From the NCBI GenBank assembly GCA_965200955.1, contig OZ241742.1, positions 2,046,001 to 2,110,000 of the forward strand: a stretch of DNA of 64,000 nucleotides, read 5' to 3'. Below are positions 8,888 through 18,447 of this stretch, one piece after another; positions within the stretch are counted from its first letter, which is position 1, and every line of letters begins with the position of its first letter. A program made the position numbers and the translations under genes. The notes beneath the pieces are model-generated. The model worked only from the letters and a program-made list of their open reading frames with translations. It did not search any database and was not told the origin of the DNA. The DNA is from Bin80 sp026708685 (GTDB lineage: Bacteria; Bacteroidota; Rhodothermia; Rhodothermales; Bin80).

Positions 8888-10966
8888 GTGGTGATCCTCT
8901 CTGGGGAAGACGATGATGCACTGGATGAAACGATTACTTTGAGCCATACGTCCTCAAGTACGGATCCAAAATACGATTCTCTTATTGAAGAGCTCACTGT
9001 TACTGTGCTTGATAATGAAACGGCAGAGCTTCAAATTATTTCTGCTTTGGATTCATTGATTGTTGATGAAGGAAAAGACGCGACATACCAGATCAGGTTA
9101 GGGTCTGCACCTACGAGCTCCGTACGAGTCACCATGATGGGAGAGCGAGATCAACTATTGGTGGATGGTAATTCTGTAGCTGATGGAAATCAAAATTTGT
9201 TGGTCTTTACATCGGTGAACTGGAATTCACTACAAAATGTGACCGTAAAGGCACGGCATGATGATGATGCCCGAAATGATACATTGAGGATAGAGCATGT
9301 TCTGACAAGCTCAGATTCTGATTATGACGCTTTAATGAAAGAGTTTTTTGTGGTCGTGATTGATGATGAAAAGCCCACACTTAGAACAACGGCCTCTTCC
9401 GATAGCCTGAATGTCAATGAGGGAGAATCCTTACCTTTAAGGATCAATCTCAGTACTGAGCCCTCGGCAAATGTGCAAGTAACGACTGAATCGTTTGAAG
9501 ATTTGACGGTCAACCCCGAAACACTAACCTTTTCAGCGGAGAATTGGGATCAAAACCAACCAGTGAATGTGATTGCAGGGAATGATTTGGATGCTGTCAA
9601 TGATACAGTAACAGTAGTCCTTAGTGCATCGGGGGCTGAGTATGATGAAGTCGTTTCATTGATATCTATTGCGATCATTGACGATGAAACTAGGGAAATC
9701 TTTGTAACTCCATTTGATATAGAGATACCCGAAGGTACTTCCTCTCAGATCAAAGTACGGCTCACCTCCGAGCCAACCAGCGATGTCATTGTAGATATTG
9801 TGCAAGAGGATGATCTAACTCCAAGCCCATCTTTTTTGACGTTCGCAAGATTAGATTGGGATACGGCTCAGCCAGTCATATTAACAGCCAGAGAAGATGA
9901 TGATCAGGAAAATGACCGTGAAACGCTTTTGCTTACCGCATCGGGTGGAGATTATGAAGATGTCAACAAAGAGCTTACGATTACTATTGAGGATACGGAT
10001 GTCGCAGGGATTTCTGTGTTCCCCTCTGTTCTAACGGTTTCTGAGGAGTCAAGCATTGAATTGAGTGCAATATTGAATACGGAGCCAAGTGGGGATGTGA
10101 GGTTATTGATCCCCAGTATGGGAGATGTGGTTCCGACTCCTAAAATCCTGACATTTACCTCACGCAATTGGGATGTTCTGCAACAAGTGACATTGACAGC
10201 AAGCCATGATGAGGATGAAGAGAATGATCGTGAATTATTAACGATCATCTCTTCTGGTGCCAACTACGGTGGTTACACGCAAGATGTGCTGGTCAATATT
10301 GTTGATAATGATCTCTCAACGATTGATCTGACTCCCGATCCTGCTCCATCTGAGGAGGAAGAGACGACTGGAACCATTGAGGAAGGGGAAACAGCCGAGT
10401 TTGATATAGTTCTCAGAGAACAGCCCAGTGGAGATGTGGTGGTGGAGATCGCCAGTTCAGACGAGTCTTTGGCTGTGATGCCTTCAAGGCTTACGTTCAT
10501 GCCCTCCAATTGGAATGTGGAGCAGACGGTGATGATGATTTCCGCAGAGGATGACAATGATGAAAATGAGGAAGTGACGGTGACATTAATGGCATCAGGT
10601 GGCGGCTATGGCCAATTATCTCAGACCCGTAGATTTACCATCAGGGATCAGACGGCAGTGAGTGTCCAGCATTCTGAGAGCCATCCAGTATCGGTACAAC
10701 TCTGGGGCAATTATCCGAATCCGTTTTCTACGATGACTAATGTTGCGTTTGATTTACCAGAGCCTGCCCAGATTTCATTGATTGTTACAGATTTGCTTGG
10801 ACGAACCGTCATTCTCATACCTGATCATTGGTATGGAGTCGGCCAACATCAAACTCTGCAGATTCAAGGTGGGGAACTGCCTTCGGGTGTCTATTATTAT
10901 AGGTTAGATGTTAAGATTGATGGGAAAATTACTGGACATACAAAACCGATGATGATCATCAGATAA
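8888..10966 (+). pseudogene. Calx-beta-like repeat protein, C-terminal fragment 4 with T9SS sorting domain
   Basis: In the same frame as fragment 3 and open from 8873. It contains about six repeats, the later ones of the LTFS..NWD..Q.V.V.A..D type, and ends with a type IX secretion sorting module of ~85 residues (NYPNPFSTMTNVAFDLPEP, then LLGRTV and LPSGVYYYRLDV). The C-terminal part is close at DNA level to the end of the intact paralogue at 11426-15202, and the similarity runs on past the stop codon. Without the upstream parts and a signal peptide it cannot be exported normally. Confidence 0.72.
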
Positions 10967-11425
10967 TCGGGTTAACGAAAAATGAATTTGGAATCTTGAC
11001 GAGATTGAGAAGGTAGTATGGTCATCATCTGATTACTTCATCCCCTTTTTACAGTCTAATGATGTTAGGTTTGGGAAAATTTGTATTGAATTCATATGGT
11101 TGAGCTCACAATTTATAGTCGTCATTGGCGATGTTATCGAGATAGAAGACATTCTAATGATGATCCTTTTCCAGTACTCTCGTATAATTGGACGAGGTAG
11201 TAGATTATTGGGTAACATTATGGAATATTCATTCCCTCTTCATTCAGAAAATATAACAACTGAATTGGATAAAAAAATCCTAGAAATATCTCATTTTGTC
11301 CTAAATTTATGGAGTTTAAGATTTACGATGGTGTAGTTTAACCCATATTCAAGGGATTTCTAATGGATAATCATTCCAATGAGTCATGGATCTGTTTGAA
11401 CTAATCATACAATGAATCAAATTTG
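10967..11425. other. Intergenic region, 459 bp
   Basis: The first ~75 bp resemble the sequence after the stop at 15202 (both contain GAATCTTGA.GAGATT and ATGGTCATCATCTGA), so they belong to a duplicated 3' segment. The rest is AT-rich. Short ORFs on both strands have no recognisable features. No clear terminator was seen. Confidence 0.5.
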
Positions 11426-14400
11426 ATGCGCAAGAGCATTTTTATCATTTTACTTGTTGGACTACTTTACCACATGAGTTTTGGTCAATCGGTAGATAAC
11501 CCAGAAATCATCGCACCTTCATCTGAGGATGACGGTGATACTGCACCACCCACGGAGGTCATTCTATCGGTGGATCGTCAATCAGTTACAGAGGGAGAAT
11601 CAGTTACTGTCACAGCTACCCTGAATGATGCCTTAGATCAAGCAGTTACGATACCCTTGGACTATCCTACAGATGGTGCTTCCGCAGTGGCAAACCTTGG
11701 CTATACGCCATTTCCTGAGTTGACAATCACCGCAGGTCGGACGACTCTGTCGGGCACTATTGAAACGCTCACAGATGCACTGAAAGAAGGCGAAGAAACC
11801 TTTACGGTGGCCCTTGGTGCACTTCCCCCCGATGTGGTCGGTGGACGGGTTCTCTCGCACACGATCATCATTGTTGATCACCACCAGCCGCCAGAGGTAT
11901 CTCTTTCTGTGGATCGCAACCCAGTGGATGAAGGGGAAATAACGACGATCACCGTCACCTTATCAGGCCCCTTATCCGATGATGCAACCATTCCAGTAAC
12001 GCTTACCCCAGTAACGGCATCCAGAGAGGATGTTGAAGTGCTCACATCATTATCTCCCGTGATTACAAGTGGAGAGACAGAGGCAGAGATTTCCATTCGT
12101 GCGGTGGATGATGATTTGATAGAGGGATCCGAAACCTTCACGGTTGCCTTGGGATCTTTACCGACGACGGTGGCGGAGGGCACGCCTTCTGCGATCGAGA
12201 TCACGATCAACGATACCGATGAGGCTCGCCTTAATGCCCCCGAGTCGGTGGTCATACTTGAAGGCAATCAAGAAACGATAGAAGTGTCTCTGACTGCCAT
12301 TCCATCCAGTGAAGTATCCGTAGAAATCACTGGATATGAGGGCACTGATCTGAGCGTTTCACCGACCACAACTCTGGTATTTTCTCCAGATAGATGGGAT
12401 CAGCCCCAAGAACTCACCTTAATAGCGGGGGAAGATGATGATTTTCTACCCGATGAAGTGTTTCTGCGTATGACTGCCAGTGGGGGCGGGTATTCGGGGG
12501 TGACCCATACCCTTGAGGTGACGATCATTGATGGGAATCAGCCGGGGCTTGTGGTTCAGTCTTCAGTGCTGATCAATGAAGGAGGCGAAGAATCGTTTGA
12601 TGTACGTCTTGCCCAACAGCCGACGGATGCCGTTACGGTCTTGATCTCTGGTACGACAGGGACAGATCTGGTATTGCAGTCTACCAGTGTCCTGAAATTT
12701 TCAGTGTCCGACTGGGATCAAAATCAGTCCGTTGACCTGATGGCAGAAGAAGACCCCGATGCCGAACCAGATGCTCCAGTACAGCTCCTGTTGAATGCGT
12801 CAGCCGGTGGTTATGACGGATTGAGCGAAACCGTCACCGTTACTATCCAAGAAAACGATCAGGTCGGCATGGTGGTAGAACCGACATCCTTGCGTATTGA
12901 TGAGGGAGAGTCGGATGTATTGAGCGTCTATTTGACGGCACAGCCATCAGCAAATGTCACCGTAGATATTTCTGGATTTGAGACTTCGGATCTAATGATT
13001 CCGAGCCCATCGGAGACCTTCACTCCATCCGGCTGGCAGAGTCCCAAAGAGTTTACTTTGGAGGCAGGCACTGATCCAGACATTGAGAATGATGAGATCA
13101 GACTCACAATTAGTGCGACGGGTGGAGGATACAGTGGGCAACAGGAAGAGGTTCAGGTGACTATTGTTGATCAAGGACTTCCGAAAATCACCATTTACGA
13201 TGCTCAGGCCAAAGAGGATGATGGGATCATTCGTTTGCCTGTAGAACTGAGTCATACGACCGATCAGGTCGTCACCGTACAGTACGCAAGCACAGATCAG
13301 ACGGCAACCGCCGCAGAGGACTACATTCAGTGTCGCGGGCTTATCAGATTTACGCCAGGTATTGCTCGCGAAATGATTGAGTTTATGATTATAGACGACG
13401 CTGAATTAGAGAATACAGAAACCTTTAGGGTCACCCTTGCCAATGCCACCCATTCAGTGATTGTTCGCCCTTCGGCAACGGCTACCATCATTGACAATGA
13501 TGGAACTGCGACAAAGCGAAAGAGCAATCCTGATCATGTATCATACAATCAGAATACTTGTGCTGGGCTTGATGCGTTTCCGTCAGATCTGACGGTTCCC
13601 GAGGGTTCATCCAATGAGGTTTATATCAGGTTATACGGTGCTCCTCCTTCCGAAGTAATTATATCAACATCAGATCATAAGGATTTATTAATTGAGCCCA
13701 AAACTCTCATCTTCACAGCACAGAATTGGGATCGTCTTCAGGCAATGACATTGACAGCAGCTGAAGATATTGATGCAATCAATGATACATTCATCGTGAA
13801 CCTATATGCATCAGGTGAAATGTATAATGACGTTCAGTCAGAGGTTTTCGTGATTATATCAGATGATGACTCAACAGGGATTGTCTTAAAATCAAACACA
13901 ATTACGGTAACAGAAGGAAGCTTCACTCACTTTGAACTGAGATTAACTTCCGAACCATCATCTGATGTGATGGTGAATATGGATGCACGGGGAGATCTGA
14001 CACTTGATCCTACGGATCTGACCTTTACAGCCACTAATTGGGCGAACTTGCAATCGGTAATGGTGAAGGCCAATGAAGACAATGATATAGACAATGACAT
14101 TGAAACGCTTCTTCTAACTGCTTCGGGTGGAGATTATGATCTAGTGACTCATGAGGTTATCGTCACGGTTGAAGATAATGATGTTGCCGGGATTGCAATT
14201 TCTCCAAATACTCTGACGGTTCCAGAGGGCTCAGCACAAGAATTTATTGTGCAGCTCAATACTGCACCATCTGGAAATGTCCTTCTGACTATCCCCGATG
14301 GAGAAAATATGGTTCCCAGTCCTAAGGTGGTAGCCTTCACGGCACAAAACTGGAACGAAGCACAATCCATCAATATAGTAGCATCAGAAGATGAGAATCA

Positions 14401-15202
14401 GGAGAATGATCAGGAAATTCTAATTCTGACGGGAGCGGGAGCCGAATATGCTGGAATTACGCAGCAGTTATCAATCACGATTGTTGATAATGATCTTTCC
14501 CGAATCAATCTGAATCCAGATCTTCCTCAAACCGCCGAGGAGCCGACGACTGGTACAATTTATGATGGAGAATCCACCGAATTACAGATTGTTCTTGCAC
14601 AAAAACCTATCGCAAATGTGACGGTTGAAATTTCCAGTTCAAACACCTTTGTGAAGATTTCGCCCTCAACTCTGACATTCACACCCTCTAACTGGGAGAT
14701 GGAACAGACGATCATAATCACTTCCCAAGAAAATAATCAGACGATCAGTGATGAAAGAGTGGTTGATGATCATCTAAAACATGGTGGGAGTTTTCAATTC
14801 AATCGTGAAGTAGTGCTCACATTGATTGCATCGGGTGGAGGGTATGATGGCGTTTCTCAGCAGAGACAATTTACCATCATTGATCAGTCCAATGTGAATA
14901 TTCAACTTTCTGAAACTTCTCCAGTATCGGTACAACTCTGGGGCAATTATCCGAATCCTTTTTCTACGATGACCAACATTGCTTTTGATTTGCCAGCACC
15001 TGCCCAGATCTCGTTGATTGTAACGGACTTACTTGGGCGAACTGTCATGTACATACCCGATCAGTGGTATGGACTTGGTCAACATCAAACTCTGCAGATT
15101 CAAGGTGGGGAATTGCCTTCGGGTGTCTATTATTACAGATTAGAGGTCAATATAGATGGGAAGATCACTGGGCATACAAAGCCGATGTTGATCATCAGAT
15201 AA
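11426..15202 (+). CDS. Secreted Calx-beta-like repeat protein with T9SS sorting domain
   Basis: 1258 residues, start at ATG 11426 (a TTG lies one codon earlier). A signal peptide (MRKSIFIILLVGLLYHMSFG) leads into two classic Calx-beta domains (SVTEGESVTVTATL...ALKEGEETFTVALG), then about eight related ~100-residue repeats with the (N/D)W...Q.(L/V)TL.A..D.D.. pattern and ASGGGY, one more Calx-beta domain near 580-690, and a C-terminal sorting module (NYPNPFSTMTNIAFDLPAP... LLGRTV...LPSGVYYYR). It is likely a surface-exposed stalk or adhesin exported by the Sec and type IX systems. It is the intact paralogue of the broken array at 5.6-11 kb. A ~25-residue insertion before VVLTLIASGGGYDG is absent from that copy. 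The GH13 gene follows 356 bp downstream. Confidence 0.85.
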   Translation: MRKSIFIILLVGLLYHMSFGQSVDNPEIIAPSSEDDGDTAPPTEVILSVDRQSVTEGESVTVTATLNDALDQAVTIPLDYPTDGASAVANLGYTPFPELTITAGRTTLSGTIETLTDALKEGEETFTVALGALPPDVVGGRVLSHTIIIVDHHQPPEVSLSVDRNPVDEGEITTITVTLSGPLSDDATIPVTLTPVTASREDVEVLTSLSPVITSGETEAEISIRAVDDDLIEGSETFTVALGSLPTTVAEGTPSAIEITINDTDEARLNAPESVVILEGNQETIEVSLTAIPSSEVSVEITGYEGTDLSVSPTTTLVFSPDRWDQPQELTLIAGEDDDFLPDEVFLRMTASGGGYSGVTHTLEVTIIDGNQPGLVVQSSVLINEGGEESFDVRLAQQPTDAVTVLISGTTGTDLVLQSTSVLKFSVSDWDQNQSVDLMAEEDPDAEPDAPVQLLLNASAGGYDGLSETVTVTIQENDQVGMVVEPTSLRIDEGESDVLSVYLTAQPSANVTVDISGFETSDLMIPSPSETFTPSGWQSPKEFTLEAGTDPDIENDEIRLTISATGGGYSGQQEEVQVTIVDQGLPKITIYDAQAKEDDGIIRLPVELSHTTDQVVTVQYASTDQTATAAEDYIQCRGLIRFTPGIAREMIEFMIIDDAELENTETFRVTLANATHSVIVRPSATATIIDNDGTATKRKSNPDHVSYNQNTCAGLDAFPSDLTVPEGSSNEVYIRLYGAPPSEVIISTSDHKDLLIEPKTLIFTAQNWDRLQAMTLTAAEDIDAINDTFIVNLYASGEMYNDVQSEVFVIISDDDSTGIVLKSNTITVTEGSFTHFELRLTSEPSSDVMVNMDARGDLTLDPTDLTFTATNWANLQSVMVKANEDNDIDNDIETLLLTASGGDYDLVTHEVIVTVEDNDVAGIAISPNTLTVPEGSAQEFIVQLNTAPSGNVLLTIPDGENMVPSPKVVAFTAQNWNEAQSINIVASEDENQENDQEILILTGAGAEYAGITQQLSITIVDNDLSRINLNPDLPQTAEEPTTGTIYDGESTELQIVLAQKPIANVTVEISSSNTFVKISPSTLTFTPSNWEMEQTIIITSQENNQTISDERVVDDHLKHGGSFQFNREVVLTLIASGGGYDGVSQQRQFTIIDQSNVNIQLSETSPVSVQLWGNYPNPFSTMTNIAFDLPAPAQISLIVTDLLGRTVMYIPDQWYGLGQHQTLQIQGGELPSGVYYYRLEVNIDGKITGHTKPMLIIR

Positions 15203-15558
15203 TGGGATTGACAGGAGTGAATTCCGAATCTTGATGAGATTAAGAAGGCAGGATGGTCATCATCTGAATTCTTCAATGGTTTATTCAAAGATTAGTAAGA
15301 TGTTGATGTTTTGTGGTCAATGTTGCTAACATATTGCATTTGCGTTCAATATCTAAGTTGTAATGGTCAATGCTCAAAGAATTTCATATGAATCCATGAT
15401 GAATGCTCAGAGTGAGTAGAATCTGCTACTGGGTTGTTATCTTAACAGGGATCAATGACTTTGGGACAATTAAAAGTTGACAAATAGTCTGATCACGCAG
15501 GTGATGTTCATGGTGATTTGTTTACAGTATTGAATCACGCTTTCCATTCTAAACCCCA
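15203..15558. other. Intergenic region, 356 bp
   Basis: The first ~75 bp repeat the sequence after 10966, as part of the duplicated 3' segment. The rest is AT-rich with no convincing ORF or hairpin; it must carry the promoter region of GH13 copy B. Confidence 0.4.
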
Positions 15559-18447
15559 ATGTTTCGATTCATTCTTTTGTTGTTTCTTCTGACCTGTGTT
15601 CAGGGGATCAGTCATGGGCAATTGGTAGATGTAACCTTCAGATGGGTTCCTGACCAAACGATACACAGTGCTTTTTTGCCCGGCGAATTTAATGGTTGGG
15701 GGCCCAATAGTGGGGGGCGAATCAGTCCGAATGCACCGTCCCTCATGGTATATGACGAATACTGGAAGCAGTGGCATTATACCCATCAACTCAATGTAGG
15801 AAGGTCCTACCAGTATAAAGTACATGTCCACTTCAATGACTCTGGAAGCAATAATGTCTGGATTACCGATCCATTGAATGACCTTGTCAATCCAAACGAT
15901 AATAATAATTCAATCGTTCAAGTGGAGGACCTCATGATTTTTCAAATGGCCCGTCACCGCGATGAAAATGGAGCCGTCACGGCGGTCAGTGCAGGGGTGT
16001 TTTCGTCATCGGAAATTACAAGTATTACCGTAAAAGTCAATGATGACGAGTCCGATGGCTTCAAATACTTTGAACGAGGAATCATCTATTACCAACTGGA
16101 TGAACCCATTGACTGCGACGTGTCCTTTAAAATTACGGCTGCGAACAGTGAAGGGCACATGGTGTCCGATTCGGTTGGTCTGTCTCCCCCAGAAATCACT
16201 CATCGCACCCGTCCACTGGGAATTCAAGATGGCGTGAACTATGACCCATCTAATCCATCCTCGGCTACGGTGTCAGTCTATGCTCCACAGAAGTGCTACA
16301 TGCATGTCATTGGAGACTTTAATGATTGGGAGATCCAAGATGCAGGACTCATGTTTCGGGATGCCCCTCGCCCAGACAGTGTCCATTGGTGGATCACGCT
16401 CAATGACTTGTCACCCGGTAAAGAGATTGGCTATCAGTATGTTGCCGAAGGAGATCTGCGATTCGCGGACATGTTTTCAACGCTTATATTGGACGCAGAA
16501 CACGATCAGTCCATTGCTCCAAGTACCTATCCAAATCTGAAAGCATATCCCACTGGAAAAACAACAGGGCCCGTGTCGGTACTCAAGACAGATCAAACTT
16601 CTTTTGCATGGTCAGAGATCGATTTTACCCCTCCCGCACCTGAGGAACTGGTCATTTATGAGCTTCTATTGCGTGATTTTCTCCAGGCTCATGACTGGTC
16701 AACACTCACCGACACTCTGGGATACTTAGAGCGTCTTGGCATCAACGCGATTGAATTAATGCCTATTGCTGAGTTTGGTGGGAATCTCAACTGGGGGTAT
16801 CAACCGAACTTTTTCTTTGCACCAGATAAGTACTATGGCCCCGCTGATGATCTTAAAAAATTCATTGATGAAGCACATAAGCGAGGCATTGCTGTCCTAC
16901 TGGATGTCGTTTACAACCATGTAGATCTTCCCTCTCCTCTGGTATCCCTCTATGGTGCTGTGAATGAAAATCCATGGATCAATATTCCACCAACTCATCC
17001 CTATAATGTATTCTTTGATCTAAATCATGAACATCCCTATACTCAGTATTGGCTAGATCAAGTGAATGAATACTGGCTGACCGAGTTCAATGTAGATGGA
17101 TTTCGATTTGATTTATCGAAAGGATTTACGCAGCGTAATACTCAGTCAAGTTTTGATGATTGGAACAGTTATGATCCTTCACGTATTCGTCACATCAAGC
17201 GTATGGCGGATGCAATGTGGAGTGTCAATCCAGAAGCCTATATCATTTTAGAGCACTGGACACATGATCGGGAAGAAAGAGAGTTGGCCGCTTATGGAGT
17301 GGACCGTGGACATCCAGGCATGATGGTGTGGAGTAATGTAACCCATCCATTTCAGGAAGCTCTGATGGGGTATAATCGGGGGCAAAATAGTAACTTTAAC
17401 CGTGCATATTTTGGAGAAGGAGGTAGAAACTGGGACTTGCCGCATATCGTCGTGTATATGGAAAGTCACGATGAGCAATGGCAAATGTATAAGATGCGTC
17501 AATATGGGGCGTGTGAACGTTTCCCGAATGGAGGGAATGGCTGTCAAGTTTCTCACCCTGCAAATCATGGAACCTACAATGTCCGCCACCTTCCGACCGC
17601 TCTTGATCGCTTGAAAATGGCGGGAGCCTTTCATTTTCTACTACCCGGACCGAAGATGATTTGGCAGTTTGGTGAATTGGGTTATGGCTATGGCAATCGC
17701 GGAGAGCAATGCTTACGGGCCGATGGAAATAGCAGTGAATGTCCATCGTTTGCACCAAGTCGCACCGGCATCAAACCCATACGCTGGGATTATTATGACG
17801 ACCCATTGAGGCGGAATCTATACGATTCATGGTCAGCACTCCTTCATATACGAAGTGAAAACCCAATTTTCCGTAGCAAAGATACGAAGGTATCCATGCA
17901 GTTATCAGGGAATGCAAAGCGGATTCACCTTCGCCACGAAGCTTCCAAAATGCAAGCGATAATTGTAGGGAATTTTGGAGTCGCTCCCACATCAAATGTA
18001 GCCCGCCTTTCTACGCCTCCAGTCTACTGGTATGATTATTTCTCAGGAGATTCGCTGAATGTGACTGGATTTGTTGCCCAAGATCTGCAACCGGGTGAGT
18101 TTCATATTTACACGAATAAGCGTCTACCTCCACCCAAGCCACATCTGATCACCGTTGGAACGGTTTCACCCGTAAACCCTTCCGTTGGCTTTACGCTTCA
18201 TGAGAGTTATCCAAATCCATTCCAAAGTCAAGCGACGATTCAGTTTAGTCTTGACCGATTTCAGAACATTGAGATTGAAGTGTACGACATGCTTGGACGA
18301 CGGGTCTCTACCTTGCTCAAAGATGAATTACCCGCTGGAGAGCATTCCATTATTTTCAATGCACAGGGGCTTCCAAGTGGGATATATTCAGTACGGATGA
18401 CTGGAAATTCAGGGTCAAGTGTCATTTCCGTCGCCCTCATTCAATGA
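15559..18447 (+). CDS. GH13 alpha-amylase family enzyme, secreted, T9SS-sorted (copy B)
   Basis: 962 residues. Signal peptide (MFRFILLLFLLTCVQGISHG), two CBM48/E-set modules (FNGW; IGDFNDW), a GH13 (beta/alpha)8 barrel, a C-terminal beta domain and a sorting module (ESYPNPFQSQATIQFSL, then LGRRV and LPSGIYSVRM). Catalytic residues: D518 in GFRFD, E565 in ILEHW, D638 in ESHDEQ; the substrate-side motif DVVYNHV is also present. It would cleave alpha-1,4/1,6-glucans at the cell surface; exact specificity cannot be read from the sequence. The two internal E-set modules and the LGINAIELMPIAEF stretch recall debranching or branching-type GH13 proteins. It overlaps the next gene by 4 bp (ATGA), so the two are co-translated. 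Copy A at 3011 is a decayed relative. Confidence 0.88.
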   Translation: MFRFILLLFLLTCVQGISHGQLVDVTFRWVPDQTIHSAFLPGEFNGWGPNSGGRISPNAPSLMVYDEYWKQWHYTHQLNVGRSYQYKVHVHFNDSGSNNVWITDPLNDLVNPNDNNNSIVQVEDLMIFQMARHRDENGAVTAVSAGVFSSSEITSITVKVNDDESDGFKYFERGIIYYQLDEPIDCDVSFKITAANSEGHMVSDSVGLSPPEITHRTRPLGIQDGVNYDPSNPSSATVSVYAPQKCYMHVIGDFNDWEIQDAGLMFRDAPRPDSVHWWITLNDLSPGKEIGYQYVAEGDLRFADMFSTLILDAEHDQSIAPSTYPNLKAYPTGKTTGPVSVLKTDQTSFAWSEIDFTPPAPEELVIYELLLRDFLQAHDWSTLTDTLGYLERLGINAIELMPIAEFGGNLNWGYQPNFFFAPDKYYGPADDLKKFIDEAHKRGIAVLLDVVYNHVDLPSPLVSLYGAVNENPWINIPPTHPYNVFFDLNHEHPYTQYWLDQVNEYWLTEFNVDGFRFDLSKGFTQRNTQSSFDDWNSYDPSRIRHIKRMADAMWSVNPEAYIILEHWTHDREERELAAYGVDRGHPGMMVWSNVTHPFQEALMGYNRGQNSNFNRAYFGEGGRNWDLPHIVVYMESHDEQWQMYKMRQYGACERFPNGGNGCQVSHPANHGTYNVRHLPTALDRLKMAGAFHFLLPGPKMIWQFGELGYGYGNRGEQCLRADGNSSECPSFAPSRTGIKPIRWDYYDDPLRRNLYDSWSALLHIRSENPIFRSKDTKVSMQLSGNAKRIHLRHEASKMQAIIVGNFGVAPTSNVARLSTPPVYWYDYFSGDSLNVTGFVAQDLQPGEFHIYTNKRLPPPKPHLITVGTVSPVNPSVGFTLHESYPNPFQSQATIQFSLDRFQNIEIEVYDMLGRRVSTLLKDELPAGEHSIIFNAQGLPSGIYSVRMTGNSGSSVISVALIQ

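Noticed and set aside
11100..11336. 78-codon plus-strand ORF between the two Calx-beta genes
   Set aside because: No domain-like pattern; it lies in AT-rich sequence and overlaps a similar-length ORF on the other strand.
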